From Neocallimastix lanati (nom. inval.) (lineage: Eukaryota; Neocallimastigomycota; Neocallimastigomycetes; Neocallimastigales; Neocallimastigaceae): 64,000 bases of DNA. Made by a program: the position numbers and the translations under genes. The notes beneath the pieces were generated by a model. That model saw only the letters and a program-made list of their open reading frames with translations. It was not told where the DNA came from and searched no databases. Position 1 is the stretch's first letter, and each line of letters begins with the position of its first letter. The stretch covers positions 248,001 to 312,000 of the forward strand of contig JACVTC010000057.1 in the NCBI GenBank assembly GCA_016946835.1, given 5' to 3'. This document shows, piece after piece, positions 1 to 10,589 of the stretch.

Positions 1-1262
1 CTAAGCGTCTTAGAGTTGGTATCATGCACGTTGGTGCTCCAGCTGGTGGTATGAATGCTGCTACTAGAACATTTGTTCGTCTTTGTCTTAATCGTGGACA
101 CACTCCACTTGGTATTCACAATGGTTTCGCTGGTTTAATTGCTGATCAAGTCCAACCAATTCAATGGCAAGATGTTAATGGTTGGGTTAGTATGGGTGGT
201 TCTGAATTAGGTATTAATCGTGACCAACCATCTCCAACTGCCAATCCATTACATTCCAAACCACAATTCGGTAATTACATTGATACTGGTCTTATTGCTT
301 TCCATATGCAAAAGAACAACATTCAAGCTTTAATGATTATTGGTGGTTTTGAAGCTTACACTTCTTTAATTACTTTAACCAAGGCTAGAGATCTTTACCC
401 AGGATTATGTATTCCAATGATCTTATTACCAGCTACTGTTTCTAACAATGTTCCAGGTACTGACTTCTCTCTTGGTTGTGATACTGCCTTAAATTGTATT
501 GTTGATGCTTGTGATACTATTAAGCAATCTGCCTCTTCTAACCGTAAGAGAGTATTTGTTGTTGAAGTTCAAGGTGGTAACTGTGGTTACTTATCAGTTA
601 TGGGTGCTTTAGCTTCTGGTGCCACTAGCTGCTATATTCCAGAAGAAGGTATTACACTTGATAATCTTCAAAAGGATATTAATCATCTTGTTAAGCGTTA
701 TGCTTATGAAGAATCTGCTGGTATTCCATCATATGGTCGTCTTATTCTTAGAAACGAAACAGCTGGAAACAAGACTTACACTACTGAAGTTATTTCTTCA
801 ATTCTTAAGGAAGAAGGTAAGGGATTATTCGATTCTCGTAGTGCTGTTCTTGGTCACTTACAACAAGGTGGTATTCCATCTCCATTAGATCGTATTCGTG
901 CTACACGTCTTACTGTTAATTGTGTTGATTGGTTACAAGATATTTGTTTCAAGTCTATTGAAGAAAATAACAAAAAGTCAAATAATCTTTCTGACATTCG
1001 TACTCCAACTGTCTTCACTAAGGATGATTCTACTGCTTGTGTTATTGGTATTTGTGGAGCTGATATTAAGATTACTCCAATCTTAGATCTTCTTGCTGAA
1101 ACCAACTTAAACAAGCGTAAGGGTACTAATGAATGGTGGTTAGGATTAAAGGACTTAACAAGAACTTTAGCTAAGTACGACTTTGAAACTGAAGAAGAAC
1201 GTGAAGCTTTAGATAAGGTTTTAGGTGACAGAAAACAAGCTACTGGTAAGAACAAGTTATAA
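1..1262 (+). CDS. PFK: 6-phosphofructokinase, C-terminal half (5' partial)
   Basis: ATP-dependent phosphofructokinase of glycolysis (fructose 6-phosphate to fructose 1,6-bisphosphate), cytosolic. The frame is open from base 3 and runs to a TAA at 1260-1262 without introns; the N-terminal catalytic half lies off the window. Visible signatures of the second, regulatory half of eukaryotic duplicated PFKs are HVGAPAGGMNAATR, LGIHNGF, GGSELGINR, the IIGGFEA loop, PATVSNNVPGTDFSLGCDTA, VEVQGGNCGY, PEEGITL and GHLQQGGIPSPLDR. The C-half allosteric site for fructose 2,6-bisphosphate uses residues in these segments in known fungal enzymes (family knowledge). The C-terminus ends in a short charged tail. 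Whether this is an alpha-type or beta-type subunit cannot be told from half the protein. The exon is clearly less AT-rich than its surroundings, as in a highly expressed gene. Confidence 0.96.
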   Translation, partial: KRLRVGIMHVGAPAGGMNAATRTFVRLCLNRGHTPLGIHNGFAGLIADQVQPIQWQDVNGWVSMGGSELGINRDQPSPTANPLHSKPQFGNYIDTGLIAFHMQKNNIQALMIIGGFEAYTSLITLTKARDLYPGLCIPMILLPATVSNNVPGTDFSLGCDTALNCIVDACDTIKQSASSNRKRVFVVEVQGGNCGYLSVMGALASGATSCYIPEEGITLDNLQKDINHLVKRYAYEESAGIPSYGRLILRNETAGNKTYTTEVISSILKEEGKGLFDSRSAVLGHLQQGGIPSPLDRIRATRLTVNCVDWLQDICFKSIEENNKKSNNLSDIRTPTVFTKDDSTACVIGICGADIKITPILDLLAETNLNKRKGTNEWWLGLKDLTRTLAKYDFETEEEREALDKVLGDRKQATGKNKL

Positions 1263-2053
1263 GCTCGTTCAAAGTTGTAGTATAAATAATATAATATTTA
1301 AAACAGCCAATCAAACAATATTATCATTTAATCTTTTCATATAATTGAGAAGAATCACTAAAAAATAAATAATAATTAGGGAAAAATTCTAAGCAAAGAA
1401 TTTTTTTTTAAAAAAAAGAAAAAAAAAAGAAAAAAATTTATAGAGTAAATATTATTGCAAAAATTAAATAATCAAAATTAAATAATAGTAATAATAATAA
1501 TATATATATATAAAAATTTAATAATAATAAAGAAAAAAAAAAAAGTAATTTAATTAATAAATCATTAATAATATAAATAATTTTATTTTAAATATTTTTT
1601 TTTTTTTATTTTTACTTTATTGTAAATGAATATAGTATATATCATTTTGTTAAAAGTTTAATAAAAAAAAAAGAGTAGAATATTTCATATAATATACAAT
1701 AATATAATTAATTAATAATAAAGATATTTAAATTAATACAAATAACAATAAAAATAATAAAAAGAAGTAATAAGAATTTAATATAATATATATATATTTT
1801 TAATTTATATATAAATTTAAAATATAAAAAGAAAAAGAAAAAAAAAAAAAAAAAAAAAAAAAAAGAAAAAAAAAAGTATAATTTAGAAGATAAAAGAATA
1901 TATAAAAGAATATACTTTTTATATTTATTTATTATAAAAATAATTCAATTGAAATAACAAAAATTGAAATTTTAATAAATCATTTTTTTAAAAAAAAGGA
2001 TTTTCGTCAAGTTTAAAATTATTTGATAATCAAGTTTTATTTTATTTTTTATT

Positions 2054-2096
<43 letters not shown>

Positions 2097-2113
2097 TTTT
2101 ATTTTATGATGTT
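1263..2113. other. AT-rich intergenic region 3' of PFK
   Basis: No coding frame is seen. It holds the presumed PFK 3' UTR, several long A runs (one near 1840-1864) and a (TTTA)n microsatellite at about 2036-2105, just before the first LINE target-site duplication. Confidence 0.8.
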
Positions 2114-3642
2114 TATATATAAAATGGAATAAGTTTATTTGAGAAGAAATGTGTAAATGAAAGAAGGGATTTTCTAACTTTAAAATGCATGTGAGATATA
2201 ATGTGTTCTAGTAAGAGATTAAACTTATCCCTATTGCATACAAGAAAAAAGTTCTTCAATCCTTTGTTATTAGTAAAGTAATTTATTATTCTCCTTTACT
2301 TGGTTCAAACAAATCCAGAACGGCCAGAATTCAAACATTAATTAATACTGGTTTATTTTGGTGTATCGGCTCCTTCTTTAAAAATGGTAAAACAAGTTCA
2401 GAAGACAATGACTATATTAGACATAATTCTACTATGAGTACTTATGCTTTATCTCGAGATCTATGCATTCCTCCTATTGCTGGTGTCTGCGCAGCCTTAC
2501 AGATTAAATCATTTGCAAAATGGAGTAAATCAAACTGTATTATAAAGGATCTTATTAAATCTATTCCCAAAATGCATCATTATTCCTGAACTAAAGAATC
2601 TAGAACACTGTATAAAAAAATCAAAAAATATAAATGTGAAAAATATGACGATATTTTAGAACGTTACTGGAAATCAGTTTCCAAATTTCAAGGTATTAAA
2701 GGTCAAAATTACGATCGTAATAAGTTCTCAAACAATAAAGCTATAATTATGCTTAGTTTAAAATATCCCCAATTCAACTTAGGGTTTTCGTGGATTATAC
2801 GTTTACGCTGTGGTTATAAATACAATACTACTATTGCTATTAGAATGGGTAGAGTTTCAGAAGATTGTCCCAAGTCTTGCCCCTGTTGTGGCGAAGATAA
2901 ACAATCTTTTGAACATTGGATTTTTAAATGCGATGCTCTTGCATCTTTTAGATGGAATTCTTTAAATTTCATCGATGATCTCTATGTTTTATTCCTTAGG
3001 AAGATTAGAGTGTTTAATCCTCTTTCTTCCTATGACTCTATTTCTAATTTTGAAGATTATATCAATCATTATATATACTTGTTCCTTCTTGGTGGGACTT
3101 TAGTTTTAAATGAGCTACATTTCGATAGTGGGGAACAGAGACAATTAAATGAACTACTTTTCAAAGGTTCATCTGAGTCACCTGTTCCAAAAATTGTGGG
3201 TTTGGCGGAATTCTTAAAAAGTGCAATACCTATCATTAGTAGTTCGTTTGAGCTATTATTTGATAGATATTGTAAAATACCAAACTTATCCAAGAGCGTC
3301 GACGTCGTACTGATAAGGCATAATGATAATACAGGATCGTCATCTATTTCTACGAAGGATGAATCTCTCCCTAGTAGTTCAATAAATGATGAGTCCGGGG
3401 AGAGTTTAGTGGACACCACACTATCTATTTTAAAGATGTTACTTCTAGGTTTTATTTCTTTTTTATTTGTTAGGAAGGGAAAAATTCCCGCATAGTACAA
3501 CTTGCCGAAATACATAGTATTTTCGAGCTTTTTTATTTTTTTATTTTTTAATTTTTTATTTTTAATTTCAAATGTACTTTTCACCTACATGTATTTTTTA
3601 AAATAAAATTAATAAAGTTTTGGAAGTGTATTCTCTTCCCTG

Positions 3643-3702
<60 letters not shown>

Positions 3703-3714
3703 TATAAAATGGAA
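2114..3714 (+). mobile_element. LINE copy 1: 5'-truncated, 5'-inverted non-LTR retrotransposon with TSD
   Basis: The element body is 2130-3698 and ends in an A tract of roughly 50 bases. It is bracketed by a 16-base perfect target-site duplication, tatatataaaatggaa, at 2114-2129 and 3699-3714. Forward sequence begins at about 2220 and is almost identical to copy 2 from about 4831 on. Bases 2130-2219 are the reverse complement of the adjoining upstream part of the element, a 5' inversion. The forward part carries the post-RT region and the C-terminal CPxC...HWIFKC cysteine/histidine motif. The frame is broken by a TGA at 2587-2589, where copy 2 has TGG. Aataaa-type signals lie just before the tail. 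It is a dead copy, missing the endonuclease and the whole reverse transcriptase. Confidence 0.9.
2749..3495 (+). pseudogene. LINE ORF2 C-terminal fragment (copy 1)
   Basis: Open C-terminal part of the LINE polyprotein, downstream of the TGA at 2587. It contains the zf-RVT-like motif CPKSCPCCG followed by HWIFKC (about 2870-2930), typical of the region after the reverse transcriptase in non-LTR elements. It ends with a Ser-rich stretch and a hydrophobic C-terminus at the TAA/TAG around 3493. Copy 2 has the same region broken by a one-base insertion, so the longer C-terminus is best read here. It is not a host gene. Confidence 0.8.
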
Positions 3715-3821
3715 AGATGAAAGAAAGAATATTATATATATTTTAAAATAGAATAAATTTTTTTTTTTTTTATATTGATTATATTATTATATTATTAATT
3801 ATATTATTAATATCTAATAAC

Positions 3822-4892
3822 GAGATTAAAAATTTTAAACTTCGTAATGATTTGTCAAATCTTCAAGAATTTTGTGATCTCTCAAAAGAATATAGAGTTC
3901 TTTCTGATTATATCATTAGTATTAAAAGAAATATTAGGAATATTAGATTTAAAAATTTGATTCATTCCATCGGCGAATGTTTCTTAAAAAATGATGCCCA
4001 GCGTGGTTGGTCTGGACTTAAGAAAATTTCTAAACCTTCTTACTCTCCTTCTCAATCACCTGTATACATTAAAGATAAAGAAGGTAATGTTCTAGTATCC
4101 CAAGAAGATCAACTCAATCGTTTTGCAGAACACTATGAAGAACTTGCTTCTGATATAACTGGTCACAGTCTTAATGAAAATTATTGGAAAAGAATACTTA
4201 ATAATTCTTCTACTCCTCAGGAATCATGGGATATTAATCAACCTATTTCCATGTCAGAAATTCATTCAACTGTTCTTTCAATGAAAAATAACAAAGCACC
4301 TGGTCCTGATGGTATACCTACAGAATTTTTTAAAGCATTTTTTAATTCTGAGAGTAGAAATTCTTCCCAGGATGACTCTAATCAAGAGGTTACTTATTCC
4401 GATTGTGCAAAGTGTCTGTTATTACTTTTTAATAAAATTTGGGATGGTGACTTTCCTAATGAATGGAACTCTGCTTCTATTGTTTCTATTCCTAAAAAAG
4501 GGGATCTTTCAGATTGTAATAATTATCGTGGTATTTCACTCATCAATGTAGGTTTAAAAATTCTATCAAAAATTGTCACTAAAAGAATATCGGACTATGC
4601 TTTTTCTAATGGAATAATTAGACCAGAACAGTTTGGTTTTAGAAATAAAGAAGAATGTATTAGTTTATTTGTATCCATTCGTGAAATTTGTCAAAGAAGA
4701 AAATTTAAGGATAAATTTACCTTTCTTGCCTTTCTTGACCTTAAAAAAGCTTATGATTCAGTTCCAATTTACAATATACTTATTTTAAAGTTAGAAAATC
4801 CCTTCTTTCATTTACTCGTTTCTTATCAAATAAACTTATCCCTATTGCATACAAGAAAAAAGTTCTTCAATCCTTTGTTATTAGTAAAGTAA
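3822..4892 (+). pseudogene. LINE reverse transcriptase, N-terminal half (copy 2)
   Basis: The frame is open from the 5' truncation point. Recognisable RT blocks are NNKAPGPDGIPTEFFK (block 1), the ASIVSIPKKGD and NNYRGISL segment (block 2), PEQFGFR (block 2a) and FLDLKKAYDSV (block A, with the first catalytic Asp). After YNILIL the frame enters out-of-phase 3' sequence, so the last 35 or so residues are not native. It cannot encode an active polymerase. Confidence 0.9.
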
Positions 4893-5044
4893 TTTATTAT
4901 TCTCCTTTACTTGGTTCAAACAAATCTAGAACGGCCAGAGTTCAAACATTAATTAATACTGGTTTATTTTGGTGTATCGGCTCCTTCTCTAAAAATGGTA
5001 AAACAAGTTCAAAAAATAATGACTATGTTAGACATAATTCTACT

Positions 5045-6107
5045 ATGAGTACTTATGCTTTATCTCGAGATCTAAGCATTCCTCCTATTGCTGGTGTCTG
5101 CGCAGCCTTACAGATTAAATCATTTGCAAAATGGAGTAAATCAAACTGTATTATAAAGGATCTTATTAAATCTATTCCCAAAATGCCTTATTATTCCTGG
5201 ACTAAAGAATCTAGAACTTTGTATAAAAAAATCAAAAAATATAAATGTGAAAAATATGACGATATTTTAGAACGTTACTGGAAATCAGTTTCCAAATTTC
5301 AAGGTATTAAAGGTCAAAATTACGATTGTAATAAGTTCTCAAATAATAAAGCTATAATTATGCTTAGCTTAAAATATCCCCAATTCAACTTAGGGTTTTC
5401 GTGGATTATACGTTTACGCTGTGGTTATAAATACAATACTACTATTACTATTAGAATGGGTAGAGTTTCAGAAGATTGTCCCAAGTCTTGCCCCTGTTGT
5501 GGCGAAGGTAACCAATCTTTTGAACATTGGATTTTTAAATGCGATGCTCTTGCATCTTATAGATGGAATTCTTTAAATTTCATCGATGATCTCTATGTTT
5601 TATTCCTTAGGAAGATTAGAGTGTTTAATCCTCTTTCTTCCTATGACTCTATTTCTAATTTTGAAGATTATATTAATCATTATATATACTTGTTCCTTCT
5701 TGGTGGGACTTTAGTTTTAAATGAGCTAACATTTCGATAATGGGGAACAGAGACAATTGAATGAACTACTTTTCAAAGGTTCATCTGAGTCACCTGTTCC
5801 AAAAATTGTGGGTTTGGCGGAATTCTTAAAAAGTGCAATACCTATTATAAGTAGTTCATTTGAGCTATTATTTGATAGATATTGCAAAATACCAAACTTA
5901 TCCAAGAGCGTCGACGTCGTACTGATAAGGCATAATGATAATACAGGATCATCATCTATTTCTACGAAGGTTGAATCTCGCTCTAGTAGTTCAATAAATG
6001 ATGAATCCGGGGAGAGTTTAGTGAACACCACACTATTTATTTTAAAGATGTTACTTCTAGGTTTTATTTCTTTTTTATTTGTTAGGAAGGGAAAAATTCC
6101 CGCATAG
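5045..6107 (+). pseudogene. LINE post-RT and C-terminal region (copy 2), frameshifted
   Basis: It continues the element in another frame from about 4815 (SFTRFLSNK...). It carries the post-RT domain with ALSRDLSIPPIAG and YSWTKESRTL, then the CPKSCPCCG...HWIFKC motif at about 5480-5540. An extra A near 5729, compared with copy 1, ends the frame at about 5740; the native C-terminus resumes in another frame at about 5757-6107. Confidence 0.85.
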
Positions 6108-6381
6108 TACAACTTGCCAAAACACATAGTATTTTCGAGCTTTTTTATTTTTTTATTTTTTAAATTTTTTATTTTTAATTTCTAATGTACTTTTCACCTA
6201 CATGTATTTCTTAAAATAAAATTAATAAAGTTTTGGAAGTGTATTCTCTTCCCTATCTATATATAAAAAAAAAAAAAAAAATTAATATCTAATAACGAAT
6301 AGATAGTTTTTATTCATAAAAATATTATTAATTTAAATTATATAAAAAGAAATAGGATGCTTTGTTTAATAATCAAATTAT

Positions 6382-8312
6382 TTCTGGTGATTATTATTTA
6401 ACAAAACCTAATGTCATCTGTTTTTAAAGAATCTTTATCTATCCTCTAAAGCTCGTGCTTTTTTTAATGGTAATCTCTCAGAAGAATTTTCGATTAATCG
6501 TGGTGTTAGACAAGGATGCCCTCTATCTCCTATTTTATTCAATTTGTTCATTAATGATGTACTGGATAATTGTGATAAGTATGGTGTATATTTAAATTCT
6601 CAATATTGTTGTGGTGGACTTTTGCGGATGATATTGTTTAAGTTGCTCTATCTAAACAAGCTCTTAAGAAAATTTTGAATAAAGTTCATGAATGGGCTAT
6701 TAAAAATGAAATTAATTTTTGGAATTAGTAAGTGTGCTACTCTTGTTGTAAAACCGATTAACTTTGTTAAACCGATAAGTTATGAAGATCCATCTTTCTT
6801 AATTGGTAGTAACAAATTACCTAAAACTGACAACTATACTTATCTTGGTATTCCTTTTGATGAATCTTTATCACTGAAACCTATACAATCCAAATTAAAC
6901 AGTAATTTAAATGTCAAGTTAAATTTCTACTTTCGATTTCTTGTTAATAAATCTATTCCTCTCCCATTGAAGAAATATGTTTTAATTTCGTTTATTCTTA
7001 GTCTTGTTGTATATTATACTCCTCTCTTTGGTTCAAATAAGAGCAAATGTTCTAAAGCTCAAATAATTATTAATAGAGGACTTTATTGGAGTTATGGATT
7101 TAAATCTCACAATTCTTCTGTTAGTCTCTATGATGTTACTTGTGAATTGAGAATACCTCCTCTTTCAGCTATCTGTGCAATATCTCAATTACGATGTTTT
7201 AGAAAATGGAAAAATTCATCATGTATTATTAATCATCTCACTAATAATATTCCTACTATGTCACATTACTCATGGACTAAAGAATCAAGGTCTTTGGATA
7301 AGAAATTAAATGGTAAAAAAGCAAGTGAAATAAAAAAGTTTTATTGGGAAAGAGATGTCTTCAAACCCTCAAAAACTAAAAAAGCAATTATTTACAAGGA
7401 GAATGATTTTGGATTTATTTTAGAAATCAGAAACTTAACATTTCAATATCCTAAGTATCAGTTGGGATTCTTTTGGATTTCTCGAATTAGGTGTGGTTTT
7501 AAATTTGACATTAGTGCATTAGTGTTTCCATTAAAAGAAAAATCGTCTCAGAGGATTGCCCTAAATGTTGCCCTTGTTGTGGTGTTAGTGTACCTAGCTT
7601 TTCTCACTGGATCTTTGCCTGTAAAGAATTGGAAAATTACAGAAATAAATCTTTACCTTTTCTAGATGATCTCTTTTTGAAGTTTGCAATGATAATTGAA
7701 CAAAAATCCTTGGATGATTTTGTAGATTCAGAAAAGGATTATGATAATAATATTTATTATTATATATTGAGTGCTCTTCATGGCGGGCGTTCAATATATT
7801 CAAAAATTAAAGTTAATGATGGGGAATAAAGACAATTAGTTGACAATATTTTTAAACAAAGTTCAACTTCGTTGACTGTTCTGTATTTTGTGGGGATTGC
7901 GGAGTTTCAAACAAACGTAATACCATTAATTTGTCGATCTTTTAGATTAATGATGAAATGATATTCTGTTGAATCTACCGTTGCTAAGAGCGTCAACGTC
8001 GAAATGATAAGGCATGGATTTTCACCTCCCGGTGAAAGATCTGATACATATTTGGTTGATAACACTAATACTGAAATTATATCTCGCAATAATGGACATG
8101 GTGTTATCATCGATAAATGGGAAAAGTTAGAAACAGTTGCTTCTAACGCACTTTTATAATTTTTTAATATATAATATTTCATTATATGTATTTTATTTTT
8201 TTTTTCATTTAAATAATGTAATTTTACTATTGTTACAAATTAAATAAAGTTATTCTCTAATTTTTTTTTAAAAAAAATAAAAAAAAAAAAAAAAAATTCT
8301 AGTGATTATTAT
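6382..8312 (+). mobile_element. LINE copy 3: diverged family member, 5'-truncated, TSD present
   Basis: The body is about 6398-8296 with an A-rich tail at 8269-8296. It is flanked by a 16-base duplication with one mismatch, ttctggtgattattat at 6382-6397 and ttctagtgattattat at 8297-8312. Its protein is related to copies 1 and 2 but clearly diverged, so it is a separate subfamily or older insertion. It retains RT block B (RGVRQGCPLSPILFN) and a FADD-type catalytic block near 6628, the part copy 2 lacks. Frame breaks lie near 6625, 6715 and 7540. Confidence 0.88.
6447..8158 (+). pseudogene. LINE RT C-half and C-terminal region (copy 3), multiply frameshifted
   Basis: The segments in order are KNLYLSSKARAFFNG, block B, FADDIV (frame change), GISKCATLVV (block D, after another frame change), the post-RT region with SIPLPLKKY and YSWTKESRSL (open 6688-7665), then in a shifted frame a CP-C-CCG...HWIFACK motif at about 7556-7630. 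The tail includes KSVNVEMIRHG near 7990, a short signature also found in copies 1 and 2 and in two relics elsewhere in the window. It ends at about 8158. It is non-functional. Confidence 0.85.
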
Positions 8313-8700
8313 GAAATTTCATTTTTGGTCTGATCTGCGGCTCTCTTTACAGAAATTATGCATAGGGCTAGTATTTGACAAATTGTTATTCCGACGTTAT
8401 AAAGCGCAAATTAATTAGGAGAATCAACGCTGAAAATGCAGTAAGATAGGCTAGCAGGGCCAATGCTTCTGAAGGAGAAGAAATTTCTTTCAATTTAAAC
8501 CCTAATTTGGGATAAGAATTCCTTTTAAATAGAAACAATATAATCTGGAGGTGAGGTTTATTGCATATACACTTTTTTTTGAATATTACATCTTATTTCG
8601 CATTACTATTTAAAATATCATTATGCTCAATTTGGACAAATGTTTATTTTTTTATTAATGGTGTGTTTTTAAAATAAAAATATTCATTTAATTAATTAAT
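8313..8700. other. GC-richer non-coding block, possible repeat relic
   Basis: From about 8320 to 8570 the base composition is clearly less AT-rich than the neighbouring intergenic DNA. No frame stays open for long. The stretch at about 8431 (atcaacgctgaaaatg) weakly resembles the LINE C-terminal signature. It may be a decayed transposon end or a lost gene; I cannot identify it. Confidence 0.35.
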
Positions 8701-8706
8701 TAATTA

Positions 8707-8850
<144 letters not shown>

Positions 8851-10370
8851 GTATTATTTCAAGATAATATAAACTTTCGAAATATTGTATGTAGTGATTT
8901 TTAATTTAAAGTTACTTGTTAAATTAATAACTTCATTTTTAATTGGCTGTATAAATGAAAAAAAAAAAAAAAAAAAAAAAAAAATAAAAAAAAAATTATT
9001 ATAAAGAAAAAAAGTGAAAATATTACACAGTAAAATTCTTTTTATGCAATTACATTAGCATACTTTAGTTTAAATATTGTAAATTTTAATATCGTAAAAA
9101 TTCATAAAAATAAAAAAACATATTTAAAAGATATCTAATAATAAATTAATATATCACATTTTTTAAAAATAATTTTATCTTATAAATATTTGGTAATTTA
9201 ATATTTTTCAGATAAATTTTGTATTAAAAATGTTAATAAATTGAAATAATTCAAAATTATTTTTTATTTTTGAATTTTTTGATTTTAAATTAAAACATAA
9301 TAAAGACTTTATTAAATAAAATAAAATAAAATAAAATAAAATAAAATAAAATAAAATAAAATAAAATAAAATAAAATAAAATAAAATAAATAGTAGAATA
9401 TTAAATAATGAAAGTACAGATTGAATAAAATAAAATAAAATAAAATAAAATAAAATAAAATAAAATAAAATAAAATAAAATAAAATAAAATAAAATAAAA
9501 TAAAATAAAGTAAAATAAAATAAAAAAAATAAAATAAAATAAATAGTAGAAATATGAATATTAAGTACAGATTGAATAAAATAAAATAAAATAAATAGTA
9601 GAAATATGATAAAATAAAATAAAATAAAATTCATTTTAAACTGAATAATGTATTAATTTATATGATAAACATGTATCATCATTTTTATTATTTTAGTTTA
9701 ATTTTAAATATAAAATTATAATCTAAAAATGCTCTGTTACTATAATTACATAATTTAATTAAAATCTTTGTTTTATTATTAATTATTAATATTATAATTA
9801 AAAAATATTTTATTTATATATATATAAGTGTTTAATATATATATTTAAAATTTATTTTATTTATTTTTTTATTTTTATTTTTATTTTTTCTTTTTGGAGT
9901 CAAATTTAAATTTAAATTATATAAAATTTATGTTTTTTTATTATTTAAAATATTTTTAATAAAAAATAAAAAATAAACTTTATATTATAAAGATTTCAAA
10001 TAAAAAAAAAAGAAAAAAAAAAAATTTTTTTTATTAAATAAAAGATATTTTTAATAATATTTAAAAAATAAATACAATTACAATTATAATTTAAAAATTT
10101 AAAAAAAATTATTTCCCATAAAAAAAAAAAAAATTAATTGTAAAATTTTATTGAATAAAAAAAATAAATATAATTATTTATTTTTAAATAAAAAATAATT
10201 TTAATATTATTTATTCTTGTATAATTTAAAATAAATTTATAATTAATAATTTAAAAATAGTTCTTTAAAAAAATATTTATTAGACTTTATAATTTTTTAT
10301 AAATATATCAAATAATTACAATTATATAATAGCCATTAGTATACTATTAATTTATTTAACATTTTTTAGT

Positions 10371-10417
<47 letters not shown>

Positions 10418-10589
10418 TAAAAATTATTAATTTTTTTATTGAATAATCTTTTGATGAAAATTTAATTAATATCATTAATCAGTAAAATAATTCTTTGAAT
10501 ATTATATCATATAAATTATTGGGTTGAGAAGGTTTCAATAATTCAAATCATATATATATTATTAAATAATAATATAGTACAAGAGAAAA
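8851..10589. other. AT-rich intergenic region 5' of the kinase gene
   Basis: Apart from the AAAAT array and homopolymer runs (A run near 8960, T run near 10374-10410), I see no gene, RNA gene or recognisable element. Confidence 0.75.
9310..9635. repeat. Compound (AAAAT)n array with interspersed longer spacer
   Basis: Pentanucleotide AAAAT tracts are separated by repeated spacers that contain tagtagaa and gtacagattgaataaaat (about 9390-9425, 9543-9580 and, shortened, 9596-9610). This is a higher-order repeat, not a simple microsatellite. The minus-strand frame over it is low-complexity and not a gene. Confidence 0.9.

Larger units (their letters stand above)
3806..6298 (+). mobile_element. 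LINE copy 2: 5'-truncated with internal deletion, TSD present
   Basis: The body is 3824-6280 and ends in an A-rich tail. It is flanked by an 18-base perfect duplication, attaatatctaataacga, at 3806-3823 and 6281-6298. It starts inside the linker before the reverse transcriptase, so the endonuclease is missing. RT blocks 1 to 3/A are present. At about 4775-4780 the sequence jumps out of frame to the post-RT region, deleting the B and C blocks including the catalytic aspartate pair. The 3' half is near-identical to copy 1, implying recent activity of this family. A one-base insertion near 5729 breaks the C-terminal frame. Confidence 0.92.

Noticed and set aside
2130-2220. Host DNA between the first TSD and LINE copy 1
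   Set aside because: Its reverse complement matches the element next to the forward part, so it belongs to the insertion.
9401-9634. Minus-strand hydrophobic protein of repeated Phe/Ile/Leu/Tyr
   Set aside because: It is a translation of the AAAAT array; any frame over this repeat is open.
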